This document shows positions 39,231 to 52,841 of a stretch of DNA of 64,000 nucleotides, piece by piece (position 1 is the stretch's first letter; the number at the start of each line of letters is the position of its first letter). Origin of the DNA: Tolypeutes matacus (lineage: Eukaryota > Chordata > Mammalia > Cingulata > Chlamyphoridae). The stretch lies in NCBI GenBank assembly GCA_026826555.1, contig JAKSZT010054396.1:14194535-14258534 (forward strand), written 5' to 3'. The notes beneath the pieces were generated by a model, which worked only from the letters and a program-made list of their open reading frames with translations, searched no databases and had not been told where the DNA came from. Position numbers and translations under genes: made by a program.

Positions 39231-40219
39231 CTGGGCGTTGCAGGCTTCTCTGAATCCCTGGAACCTACTACCAGGGCTGGCTCAGAGTTGCTCCCACTCA
39301 GTAAGCAGTTGTTGGATTGCCTGGCTTGAAAGATAAAGCCTGTGGAAAGTGCCCAGGCCTCTGGTCACAGACCACCACGTTAAGGCCTATTCACGGTCCC
39401 CGCAAATCGAGGAGGTGTGGGTGAGAGAATGGCTGATGCTTGGGGCGTTGGCACCAGGGCCACCCTAAGACTCTCGGAGCCTTGGCTCCGGGGTTGCCCC
39501 TGAGGTGGGCAGAGTTGATAGGCTAACCTGGGGCAGTTAGGCTGATTATTGGCTGACTGTGCCTGTCAATCGGCAGAGACCAGCAGTGGACTATAGACCA
39601 GGCCTGACCCTCAGATCAGAGGCCAGAAGTTAGGGAATTTGGATGAAAGGTTTGACTGTTGGTTGTTTTTTGTTTGTTTGTTTTAAATTTTAAAAAGAGC
39701 TTTTGGGTCTGTTGAAGAGACTGAACCAGATAGGTGATCAGACAGTGAGGACAGTGAGGTATGGGGTAAGGGGGAGAAGGTGCTTGGCATTAGTGGTGCC
39801 AAGCTCACAGTCCTTCGGGGCGGAATTAGAAACGTCTGCTTCCCAGGTTTTGTCTTTAGGAGGTGACGTGTGGAAGGTGTTTGAAACGTGCCTGGCACAC
39901 AGCAGCCACCTGGGAAGTGGCACTTCCTGCCCCCTGATTGTGCCATTGGTGTGTGGTGGTGGACGTTCGGGCCTGCTTCTGCCGTGAGGAGGGGAACCCA
40001 GGAGGCAGTCTGGAGGAGGTGGCAGGAAGTCGAGCCTGGGAGCATGGACTCTTGATTCCTGCCTCTGTGAGAACCCCCTTTCCTACACTGGGCCCAGAAT
40101 TTGTTGAGTGAGGGATGGAGCCCTCCTCTAGAGCTGCTTTAGGCTTAAATCTTAGAGGGTTTTGTGTATTCTTTTCATAAGAGATGATGTTTGCTTAGAG
40201 TGAAAACATCTTTTAGAGT

Positions 40220-40400
40220 TCTTGCTACCTGCCAAGCACTGCTCTGTGTGACATATAATAACTTATTTAATCTCTTAATCCTATGAGGCGGGAACATTAT
40301 CATTCCCATTTTTCAGATGTGGGAACTGAGGCACAGAGAGGTTAAGCACTTCCCCAAGGTCACACAGTCAGTGGTGGCAGCAGGATGGCACTAGTCTGTC
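40220..40400 (-). repeat. MIR SINE, antisense
   Basis: It reads CTACCTGCCAAGCACTGC, then AACTTATTTAATCTCTTAAT, then GAACTGAGGCACAGAGAGG and CAAGGTCACACAGTCAG. Confidence 0.85.
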
Positions 40401-41184
40401 ATCTTTCCACTCTGCACTGCCGCCTCCCTGGAAGGGAGATCTGGTTCTTTCTCCTTCGCTCTCATTGCCAACTAGTACAAGTCACTGCCCCTGAGTCTTC
40501 ATTTCCTTCTCTGGAAGCAGAAAATTCTCTCCACCTGGCAGACTTCCAGGCTATTGTGAGCCCAAACTGACAGTCCGTATCCCTGCGCAGGCTTCACTGG
40601 GAGGAAACAGTGAGCTGGCACTGTGCTCTGGGGAGTTGATATTTCCAGCTGGATGTGCTGCATCTTGCCCCCTGGAGCAGGGCCAGGGTGGGCCATCCTC
40701 TCTGAGCCCTATCAGCAACCCCACGGCCTCCCAGGGAACCAGGGCTGGGGACACTAATAAGGACTGTGGGAGAAAGACGTGGCCTTCTCTCTGAAAGCAA
40801 GCCCATGCAGAGAAAAGCCTGACTGTGCCACGATTGGCACTGGGGCCAAGGCACTTCGAGTCCAAGTACATTCTTATGGGTTATTTATAGTCTTGGAGAA
40901 ATTAGAGTTTTCCGGGTAATGGGAAAGTTGATAGACTCCAGCTGGTCACTGCCTGCGGGGACTGGCAGGGGAAAGTGTGGGAACTATGAGGCCTTCGGTG
41001 AAGGGCCCTGTCCTGCCCAGTCTCTCCTCCCTGGCCCGGCTTGCACAGGCACCAGAGAAGCAGGAAAGGGCTGGAGAGGAGCCTCCCTTTCTTCAAGGGC
41101 CCATACCCTCAGGTCTTGCTGTGGCGTAAATGGAGAGGCCAGTTGCTTGGGATCCTTTGGCTGAGAGGTGAGCACTTCTACTCC

Positions 41185-41290
41185 AGGGTCATCATTTTAC
41201 AGATGCTGAAACTGAGGCTCAGAGAAGGCTCAGCAACCTGTTCAATGTCACACAGCTCAGGGGGCCCAGATGAGCTTTGGTCTACTGGGC
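41185..41290 (-). repeat. MIR SINE, antisense fragment
   Basis: It reads CAGATGCTGAAACTGAGGC and CTCAGCAACCTGTTCAATG. Confidence 0.7.
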
Positions 41291-42219
41291 CAAGCTCTTC
41301 TCTGTGCCAGGATCCCCACAATAAACTTAGGTCTAAGAGCCAGAAGCTGGTTGGAGGCACTGCAGACCAGCTGCCCCCTAAGGGGAGAGAGGGGGAATTT
41401 AGCATCCAGTGATGGCATGCACCAGAGTAGACAGCCCCAAAGTGGATTCCTGAGTGGGGAAGGGGGGATTCCTAAGTGGATGTCCTGGGGCACTCAGGGA
41501 AGAAAGCCTGAACCCCCTCACTTGGAATTCAAGCTTCCCCATCCCCCTTTAAATCTCTTCTTCATGCCTCTCTACACATATTCCTCCCTTCAGCTACCCC
41601 TAGAAAATTCCCAGCTCTTCTACTCCTCTGCACCCTTGCCCACCACTGTCCCCACCTTGACTGCCTTCACCCCAGTCTTCTCTGATGAACTGAATGCTCC
41701 TGCCTCGCAAGGCCTCTGAAGCCCCCACCCCGGTGACCAGTCCCTGCTCTCGCCTCCTTCCTGGAGCCATAGCCACACCCAGGGAGGCCTGGTGTAGTGG
41801 ACACTGTCGTGTGCCCCCCAGGCTCACCCTTCAGGACTGAGGCTCTCATTCCTCCAGCTGCAGCAAGGTTGGTGGTTCCTGGCCAAGGTCCTCTGCAGGA
41901 ATTGCCTTCGGTCGAAGAGAGAGAGCTGACTCACCTGAAGTCATGCACCCTCCTGGGAGCAGCAGATAGATGTGATTGGGGAGGGGGAGGTGTGTGCAAA
42001 GGCCTTCCCTCCCTTCTCCCCAGGTGGGACAACTCTAAGGGCCACCCCAGCTCCAGAGCTCCCTGGCAAATCAGTTGAGACCTTTGTTGCAACTGCATTT
42101 CAGTCCAGCTTCTCCCTCTGCCCAGTCCTGCTTCCCTTGCCCTTTGTAGGGGTTGTTCTCCAGGGCCTACTGACCTCCATCTCAGGGAATGCTTTCCAGG
42201 AAGGCCAGCTTATGGCGCC

Positions 42220-42425
42220 AGTAGCCGACCTGGGTTTAAAGAGAGAGCAACTACTTTTAGCTCGCAAGTCACCCGCTTTCTCCATGCCAGTTTTCTTATC
42301 TGTCAAGTGGGACTAATGTCCAGGCAATAATTCCTATCCCCTAAGAGTGTGAGGATTGGAGGAGATGATGCATGCATGGTGCATGATATTGAGAAAGCAC
42401 TTAATAAGCAATAAAGAAAGTACTA
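42220..42425 (+). repeat. MIR-like SINE, sense
   Basis: It reads TTTTCTTATCTGTCAAGTGG, then AGCACTTAATAAGCAATAAA, in the sense MIR order with decay. Confidence 0.6.
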
Positions 42426-42664
42426 TTCTTTCTCTCTGATATTCAGGTAAATAGGATAGGATGATATTGTCTGTGTCGTGGGGTTGCTGGTGAAAATCAA
42501 ATAAGATTGGGGGCAAAGGCTCAAGTTCTGTGCTTCTATGACCTAACGCAGGCTCTGGCATCAAGATCCCTGGGTGATTTGCCCGTCCTGGAGCTGTGGT
42601 CTGGAGGCCTGAACTGCCCCCCTAAACCACCCCACCACCACCACCCCAACCTGGTGAGGGACAC

Positions 42665-43218
42665 TGCATTAGGTTTCCATTGCTTCTGTAACAAGTTATC
42701 ACAAACTTAAAACACAAATCTATTATTTTGCAGTTTTGTAGATCAGAAGTCTGCTGTGGGTCTCATGGGACTAAAATCAAGGTGTCACAGGCTATGTTCC
42801 TTTCTGGGAGCCTCTGGGAGGATCTGTTTTCTCTTCATTCAGGTTGTTGTCAGAGTCCAGTTCCCTGCAGTTGTAGGGCTGGTGTCCCCATTTTCTTGTG
42901 GCTGTGGGATGAAAGCTCTTCACAGTTTCTAGAGGCCACTGCATCCTTTGGCTTGTGCCTCCTTTCCTCCCCCTTCAAAGTCAGCACCGGCAGGTAGACT
43001 CCTTCTCATGCTGTCTTCTCTCTGACCTACCTTCATTCGCCATCTTTTACTTTTAAGGATTATATTAGGCCCATCCAAATAATCCAAAATAATCTATACA
43101 TCTCAGTGTTCTTAATCTCATTTGCAAAGTTCCTTTGGCCACATGAAGTAACATATCCATAAGTTCCTGGGATTAGGATGTGGACATCTTTGGGGAGGCC
43201 ATTATTTTGCCTACCACA
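42665..43218 (+). repeat. ERVL-type solitary LTR ending 53 bp before a coding exon
   Basis: It starts TGCATTAGGTTTCCATTGC and ends TTGCCTACCACA. It shares the layout of the LTRs at 8297 and 31553, including CTAAAATCAAGGTGTCAC and CATATCCATAAGTTCCTGGG. It stops at 43218 while the MEGF11 acceptor is at 43271. No retroviral genes are present. The family is uncertain. Confidence 0.65.
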
Positions 43219-43244
43219 GCCAGCCAGCTTGGGAAAACCTCTGA

Positions 43245-45777
<2,533 letters not shown>

Positions 45778-45827
45778 TAAATATGCACCTTTCCCCTTAT
45801 CTCCTCTGGGCCTCAGTTCCTTGTTCC

Positions 45828-45925
45828 ATTCAATTCAATTGAACAAATATGTATTGAATATCTATTATGCACAGGCCCTCTTCTAGGGGCTGGAGACATG
45901 CCAGTAAAAATAACCACACAAAGGT
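45828..45925 (-). repeat. L2 LINE 3' end, antisense
   Basis: It reads TTGAACAAATATGTATTGAA, then CTATTATGCACAGGCCCTC. Confidence 0.7.
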
Positions 45926-45999
45926 TGGCATGTGTTGGTAGTGTACCAGCACAACCTCGGTTTTCAGAGAATAAGGGGGGAGATATGCCAAGGAAGTTT

Positions 46000-46780
46000 C
46001 TCCTTCAGCTCTGGCTCAGAATCCTGGTCCTGTACATCTGTCCTTTCCAGCCTACCTCCTAGATACCTGATGAATCCATCTACTTCTCTCCATCCCCCCT
46101 GCCTCCCTCCTAATGCACCAAACCCCATTTCTCATTCGGCCCTGCCTTGGCCTCCTAGTTGGTCTCCAGGCTTCCACCCTGCCCAGCTGCATCCATTCTG
46201 CATTTGGTGGAAAGCAAACTTTTTAGAACCCAGTTCTATTCATGTCATATCCCACTCAGAGTCCCTCAAAGGCTTTCCATGGACCTTCTATAAAATCCCA
46301 GCTCCTTACCGTGGCCCAGGGCCCCATGTGATCTTCCACCTCACTCACACCCCTCTCTGTGTCATTCACTATACTTCAGCCACCTAGGCCAAAGCTCAGG
46401 TCTTTGGGGACCCAAGCAACTTCCTGTCTATGGGCCTCTGTATGTGCCATTCCCGCTTCCCAGATCACTCTTTCCCCTTCTCTTCACCTGATCAACACCT
46501 TCTCATCCACCAGATTTCAACTTAAATGTCACTTCCTCTAAGAAGGCTCTTTCATTCTGCTACATTCCCCACTCCACCCCTGGCCAAGACTCCATAAGAT
46601 GTAATAGCTGCCTTTTATTATTCTCGTAATACCCTAAACCTTTTCTTTTGTAGCACTGACTACAATTGTTATTGAACTCTGATCTGAGTGACTCTTTGTT
46701 TAATATTTGTTTCCCCAACTTGACCCTCAGCCCCAGGAAGGTAGGAACCACATCTGCTTTGCCCACCACCGTATCCAGTA
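46000..46780 (+). repeat. L2 LINE, sense, long copy
   Basis: Typical L2 phrases are present: GAACCCAGTTCTATTCATG, CAAAGGCTTTCCATGGACC, CAGATTTCAACTTAAATGTC, AGAAGGCTCTTTCATTC, TTTTGTAGCACTGACTAC and GGTAGGAACCACATCTGC. Confidence 0.75.
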
Positions 46781-47000
46781 ATACACAGTGGTTAGGAGCA
46801 TGGGAGCTGAGCTAGACTGCCTGTGTTTGTGACCTCAGGCAAGTCCCTTAACCATAAAACACAGAAAATTATAATCCTCACAACTACAGGGTTGTTTTGA
46901 AGTTGAAATGAGTTAATGCCTATAAAATGCTTATAGCGCTGACACATAGTAAGTCCTCAGTAAATGTACACCATGAATATAGGAAGTGCTTCATAATTAT
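46780..47000 (+). repeat. MIR SINE, sense
   Basis: It reads CACAGTGGTTAGGAGCATGG, then CAGGCAAGTCCCTTAACC, then GACACATAGTAAGTCCTC. Confidence 0.8.
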
Positions 47001-47639
47001 CAGGTGCTAGCCAGTCCCAAGGTGGTGGACAGCAAGGAGAAGGGGAATACAGCTGTTTCTGGCAAAGTGGGTTCACAGATAAATAATTCACACCACGTTG
47101 CTATGCAGCCTCTGTTCTCCACAACCACGAAGTTTCTGAGCAGCCAAGGGCCAGAGACATTGCTTCCTTTTAGCATCTCCTGCCCAGCTTCCCCTTCCCT
47201 GCCTGGCTCCTGTCCCTCGGTACAGAACAAAGCTTCACCCTGGTCGTGGGCCCTCTAGACTCTAGCTGGAGCCAAATGGAAATCTATTTTAATTTTTTTT
47301 TTTTGCCTTGATATCAAGATTTTAATGTCATCTGGTACTTAAAAATTCTGTCTTGATGGACAACCTTTCAGCAAGGCCTTTGCCGTTCTAAAGCTAATTT
47401 CCCCAACATGGTCCCAAAGTCATTTCAACAGTGCGATTGATGTCCTGAGGTTTGTCATGTAGAAGGGAACTGAGAAGGGATGGCGGGGAAATCTGGGCCC
47501 AGACCAGAGCCTGCCTCCCACACACTGAGTCCTCCCCTGTGTTCCCACCCACCTCTTCCCAAGAAATCTGTCTCTGCCTTAGCCTCTGGCACGTTGCTCG
47601 CACGTGTCTTTTCTCATCAATAAGCCAAGGGTATCTGCT

Positions 47640-48150
47640 TTTTTTCCTCCTCCTTCTAGCCCCTGGTAACCCTTAATGTACTTTCTGTCTTTATGAATTT
47701 TTTTATACTAGGTATTTGTCAAACTGTTAGTCATGCAATATTTGTCCTTTTGTGTCTGGCTTATTTCACTAAGCATAATTTTTAACATTTTTACCAACAC
47801 TCCTACTCCCCCCCCCCCCCCACCTTCCTGGTAACCTCTAATCTGCTTTCTATCTCTGCAAATTTGTTATTTCTTTTTAAAGATTTTATTTATTTATTCA
47901 TTTATTCACCCCTTGCTGCTTGTGCTCGCTGGGTCAGCTAACCACGCCGTGCGGGCGGGCTTGCCTTCACCAGGAGACCCCGGGAACCGAACCCAGGGCC
48001 TCCCATATGGTAAACGGGAGCCCTACTGATTGAGCCACAGCCGCTTCCCGAAATTTGTTATTTCTAGTCATCTCTTATAAGTGATATCGACAATTTTTGT
48101 CCCCATGTGTCTTGCTTAGTTCACCAAGCGTAATATTTTCAAGGTTCTTT
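47640..48150 (-). repeat. Duplicated L1 3' UTR segment
   Basis: Two successive copies of the same antisense 3' UTR text are seen. CTGGTAACCCTTAATG with TATTTGTCCTTTTGTGTC and TCACTAAGCATAAT occurs at about 47662-47782. CTGGTAACCTCTAATC with TTTTGTCCCCATGTGTC and TCACCAAGCGTAAT occurs at about 47828-48135. A run of 14 C at 47808-47821 separates them. Confidence 0.7.
47875..48050 (-). repeat. DAS-type SINE with 15-bp target duplication
   Basis: A minus-strand long-form SINE (GGGAAGCGGCTGTGGCTCAA; GGTTCGGTTCCC). AAATTTGTTATTTCT is duplicated at 47860-47874 and 48051-48065. It sits in the L1 3' UTR. Confidence 0.92.
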
Positions 48151-48438
48151 CATGATGCAGCATGTGTCAATAACTTCATTTTTACTTATGGCTGAATAAT
48201 ATCCCATTGGGTATATGTACCACATTTTGTTTATACATTCATTTGTTGAAGGACATTTGGGTTGTTTACAGCTTTTGGCTATTGTGAATAATGCTGCTAT
48301 AAACGTTGTACACGTATCTCTCTGCAACCCTGTTTTCACTTTCTTTGGATATATACCTAGAAGTGGGATTGCCAGGTCAAATGGTAATTCTATATTTCTA
48401 TATTTAACTTTTTGAAGAACTGTCATATTGCTTTCCAC
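48139..48438 (-). pseudogene. L1 ORF2 C-terminal fragment
   Basis: An open stretch of about 99 codons similar to the extreme C-terminus of L1 ORF2 (endonuclease/reverse transcriptase protein). Recognisable words are LPFDLAIPLLGIYP, CPSTNECINKMWYIYP and YYSAI. The catalytic RT and endonuclease domains lie upstream in broken sequence. It is a relic and not a functional gene. Confidence 0.85.
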
Positions 48439-48524
48439 AATGGCTATATCATTTTACATTCCCACAAACAATGCCCTAGAGTTCCAGTTTCTCCATATCC
48501 TCTCCAGTACTTGTTATTTTGCTT

Positions 48525-48551
48525 TAATAATAATAATAATAATAATAATAA
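48525..48551. repeat. Microsatellite (AAT)n
   Basis: About nine AAT units, inside L1 ORF2-derived text. Confidence 0.95.
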
Positions 48552-49240
48552 CAACCCTCCTTGTGGGTTTGAAGAGGTATTTCATAGTGGCTTTAATTTT
48601 GCATTTCCCTAAAGGCTAATGATGTAGAGTACCTTTTCATGTGTTTATTGGCTACTTGTTTATTCAAATTCCTTGCCCATTTTTTAATTGTGTTATTTGT
48701 AATCTGTTATTGAGTTGTAGGAGTTCTTTATATATTCTGTATATTAAATCCTTACCCGATACATGGTTTGAAACTATTTTCTCCCATTCTGTAGGTTGTT
48801 TTTTTATTTTCTTGATAATATCCTTTGATGCACAAAAGTTTTTAATTTAGATGAAATCAAATTTATCTATTTTTTTTCTTTTGTTGTTCATCCTTTTGGC
48901 GTCATATCTCAGAACACATTGCCTAATCCCAGGACATGAAGATTTGCCCTAATGTTATCTTCCAAGAGTTTTATAGTTTTAGCTCTTATATTTAGGTCCT
49001 TAATCCATTTTGAGTTGATTTTTGGGTATGATGTGAGGTAAGTCTTAACTTCATTCTTTTGCATGTGGATATCCAGTTTTCCCAACACAGTTTGTTGACA
49101 AGACCATTCTTTCCCTACTGCATGTACTTAGCACCTTTGTGAAAAATCAGTTGGTCATAGATGTATGGGTCTATTTCTGGACTTTCAATTATGTTCATTG
49201 ACCTATTTGTCTATCTTTGTGCCAGTACCACACTGTTTTG

Positions 49241-49337
49241 GGGGAGGGGGTTGGAGGGTGTGGGAGGTACTGGGGATTGAACCTAGGACCTCATACATGC
49301 AGCACATGCTTAATCACTGAGCTACACCTGCTCCTGC
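49241..49337 (-). repeat. tRNA-like SINE in L1, antisense
   Basis: On the minus strand it reads GCAGGAGCAGGTGTAGCTCA and GGTTCAATCCCC. The flanks ACTGTTTTG (49232-49240) and ATTGTTTTG (49339-49347) are probably a decayed target duplication. Confidence 0.78.
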
Positions 49338-49649
49338 ATATTGTTTTGATTACTGTCACTTTGTAATATAATTTTAAATCAAGACAAGTGAGTCCTCCAA
49401 CCCTGTTGATGTTTTCTATTTCTTCTTGAGTCAGTTTAGGTAATGAATGTATTTCTAGGAATTTTTTCATTTCTTCTAGATTATCTAAATCATTGATAAA
49501 CAATTGTTCATAGAATCCTCTTATAATCCTTTTTATTTCATAAGGTCAGTAGTGATATCACCATTTTCCTTTCTAATTTTAGTTATTTCTATCTTTTCTT
49601 TTTTTTTTTTTAATCGTTTTTCAAAGAACCAACTTTTTGTTTTGTCTAT

Positions 49650-49658
49650 TCTCTCCCT

Positions 49659-49701
<43 letters not shown>

Positions 49702-49780
49702 AGGTACCAGGGCCAGGCATTGAACCTGGGACCTTTATGTGGGAAGCCAGCACTCAACCACTGAGCTACATCAGCTCCCC
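49650..49780 (-). repeat. tRNA-like SINE with (GA)n tail in L1
   Basis: On the minus strand it starts GGGGAGCTGATGTAGCTCAG, with GGTTCAATGCC. Its tail is a (GA)n microsatellite, seen on the + strand as CTCCC/CTCT repeats at 49650-49699. Confidence 0.78.
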
Positions 49781-49784
49781 TGAA

Positions 49785-49915
49785 TTGGGTTTTGTTTGTT
49801 TGTTTGCTTGCTTGCTGTTTGTTCCCCCCACCCCTTTAGGAGGCATCAGGAACCAAACCCAGTAGCTCTTATGTGGGAAGCAGGCACTCATCCACTTGAG
49901 CCACATCTACTCTTC
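49785..49915 (-). repeat. tRNA-like SINE with (CAAA)n-like tail in L1
   Basis: On the minus strand: AGAGTAGATGTGGCTCAAGT and box-B-like GGTTTGGTTCC. A GTTT/GCTT run on the + strand at 49788-49822 is its tail. It lies back to back with the previous SINE. Confidence 0.72.
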
Positions 49916-49971
49916 CATCCTAATCTTAATTATTTCCTGTCTTTTGCTAACGTTGGGTTTACTTTGCTCTT

Positions 49972-50073
49972 TTTTTTTTTTTTTTTTTTTTACCGGGAGG
50001 TCCCGGGGATCGAACCCGGGTCCCTCCATATGGGAGACGGACACCCAACCAGTTGAGCCACATCCGACCCCCG
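49972..50073 (-). repeat. Short DAS-type SINE with 12-bp target duplication
   Basis: On the minus strand: GGGGTCGGATGTGGCTCAAC and GGTTCGATCCCC (box B intact). TACTTTGCTCTT is duplicated at 49960-49971 and 50074-50085. Confidence 0.92.
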
Positions 50074-50156
50074 TACTTTGCTCTTGTTTTTCTAGTTCTT
50101 CAAGATATAAAGTTAGGTTATTGGTTTGAGATATTTCTTCTTCTTCTTTTTTTTAA

Positions 50157-50337
50157 TTTTTTTTTAAAGATTTTATTTATTTATTCATTTATCCCCCCTC
50201 TTGCTGCCCGTGCTCGCTGGGTCAGCCAACCACGCCGTGCGGGCGAGCTTGCCTTCACCAGGAGGCCCCGGGAACCGAACCCGGGGCCTCCCATATGGTA
50301 AACGGGAGCCCCACTGATTGAGCCACAGCCGCTTCCC
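50157..50337 (-). repeat. Long DAS-type SINE in L1
   Basis: On the minus strand: GGGAAGCGGCTGTGGCTCAA and GGTTCGGTTCCC. The T/C-rich flanks (TCTTCTTTTTT on both sides) fit a target duplication. Confidence 0.88.
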
Positions 50338-51487
50338 TCTTCTTTTTTAAAATAGGCATTCATGGCTACAAATTTCCTCTGAGCACTTCTTTTTCTGTAT
50401 CCCATAAGTTTTCATATGTTCTTTTTTTTTTTTTTCCATTTGTCTCTAAGTATTTTTGAATTTCCTTTGTAGTTTCTTCTTTAACCCATGGGCTGTTTAA
50501 CAATGTGCTGTTTAATTTCCACATATTTGTAAAATTCCAGTTTTCCTTCCATTATTGATTTCTAGCTTCAACCCACTCTTATCAGAGGAGTTATTTTTTA
50601 TGATCTCAATATTTTTAATTTATTGGGACTTCTCTTATGCCCTAACATATGGTATAGTCCAAAGAATGATTCTTACGCACTTGAAAAGAATATGTATTCT
50701 GTCATTATTGGATGAAGTGTTCTATATCAGTTAGATCTAGTTGGTTTGCCATATTGTTTAAGTCTTCTATTTTCTTACTGATCATCTGTTTAGACAGTCT
50801 ATTCAATGTTGAAAATGGTGTACTGAAATATCCAACTATTATTGTAGAACCATTTCCCCCTTCAACTATGTCAATATTTGTTTCATATATTTTAGCACTC
50901 TGCTGTTAGATGTATATGTTTATAATTGTTAAATCTTCTTGTTGAATTGACCCATTTGTTGATCTATAATGTCATTCTTTGTTTTTTGTAACAGTTTTTC
51001 ACTTAAAGCCTATTTTGTCTAATTTAATATAACCACCCCTGCTCTCTTTTGATTACTATTTGCATGAAATATTTTTCTATCCTTTCACTTTCAACCTGTT
51101 TGTATCTGAGATCTAAGATGAAGCTCTTGTAAACAGCACATAGTTGGGTCATGTTTCTTTATCCAGTCTAGCAATCTCTGCCTTTTGATTGGAAAGTTTA
51201 GTCTGTTTATATTTAAGGAAATTACTAAGAAGGCAAGATGTACTGAATCAAGATTTATTGAATCACTTATCCTCAGAATATTTTCTTTATAGTTTCCCTG
51301 GCGATTACATTTAGTATCCCAAATCTATTACAATTTAGGTTTTGTTGTTTCCAACTTGGCCTACAAATGCACAGCACCTATATCCCTTCATCCCTCTCTT
51401 TTATGTCATTCATGTCATAAATTACATTGTGTTTCCTGTAACAAAAAGTTACATTTATTTTTTATGCACTTGAATTTTCAACCTTTT

Positions 51488-51546
51488 AAGAAGTAAAGAC
51501 ACAAAATAAAAAATAACAAAAAAAAAAAAAAAAAGAAGTAAAGACA
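51488..51546. repeat. Tail-only retroposon insertion with 14-bp target duplication
   Basis: AAGAAGTAAAGACA occurs at 51488-51501 and again at 51533-51546. Between them, 51502-51532 is a 31-bp A-rich stretch (CAAAATAAAAAATAAC then an A run) with no element body. It is inside the older L1. Confidence 0.8.
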
Positions 51547-52841
51547 GCATTACAAATGAAAAATGAAATAATATTAGCATATATATTTACCTATATTGTT
51601 ACTTACACTGGGGATCTTTATTTCTTCATCCAGCATCAAGATACTGTCTAATATCTTTTCCTTTCAACATAGAGAATTCACTTTAGCATTTCCTGTAAGG
51701 CAAGTCTAATGGTGATGAACTCCTTCCGTTTTTATTTGCCCAGAAATGTCTTAATTTCTTCCTCATTTTCTAAGACAACTTTACCATGTATATTATTCTT
51801 GGGAAACAGTTTTTATTCTTTCAGCACTTTAATTATGTCCTCCGACTCCCTTCTGGTCTCCATGGTATCTATTGAGAAATTGGATGTTAATCTTATGAAG
51901 GATCCTTTATATGTGACATGTCACTTCTCTCTTGCTGTTTTTAAGATTCTGTCTTTGTCCTTGGCATTGGACAGTTTGATCATAATGTGTCTCAGTTTAG
52001 ATCTATTTGGGTTCATTCTGCTTGGTGTTCATTGAGCATCTTGCATTTGTATATTCATATCTTTCTTCAGATTTGGGGAGTTTTCTGCTGTTATTTCTTC
52101 AAATACTTTTTTTTTCTGGCCCTTTATCTCTCTCTTCCCCTGCTGGGACTCCTATTATACACATATTGGTACACTTGATTGTATCCGCAGGTTCCTCAGA
52201 CTCTGTTCATTTTTTTTTAATTCTATTTTCTTTCTGCTTCTCAACTGGACAATTTCAATTGTTTAGTCTTCAGATTTGCTGATCCTTTCTTCTTGCCGCC
52301 TCCAATGTGCTCTTTAACCCCTCTATTGAGTTTTTCACTTCAGTTATTGTACTTTTGAGTTCCAGAATTTCCAGTTTGCTATTCTTTATAATTTCTGTCT
52401 CGTTATTGAAATTCTCATTTTGTGCATGTATTTTTTTCTGATTTCTGTTAGTTCTTTGTCCATGTATTCCTTTAGTTCATTGATCCTGTTAATTAGCATT
52501 GTTCTAAGGTCTTTGATTCGTAATTTCTTCCTCCAGAATATTTTCCAACTAATTCTTTGTTTCCTGTGACTGGGCCATATCCTCCTATCTCCTTGTATGT
52601 TTTGTAAATTTTATTGAGAACTGGACATTCTGAGTATTTTGTCATGGTCACTCTGGAAATCTAGTTCTCCCACTCTTAAATCTGCCAGACTAAGAACAAA
52701 ATGGAAAAAGAAAGAAAGGAAAGAAAGAGGGGGAAAGAAAAGAAAGAAAATACTAACAAACAGATAAAACACCCCCCCACACAAAAATAGAGAATAAAAT
52801 AATGAAGGGCACTGCCTCTCCAATTTTCTTGTTATGTGCTA

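Noticed and set aside
49650..49780. Arg/Glu-rich minus-strand protein (ERERER...)
   Set aside because: It is the translation of a (GA)n microsatellite that forms the tail of a SINE.
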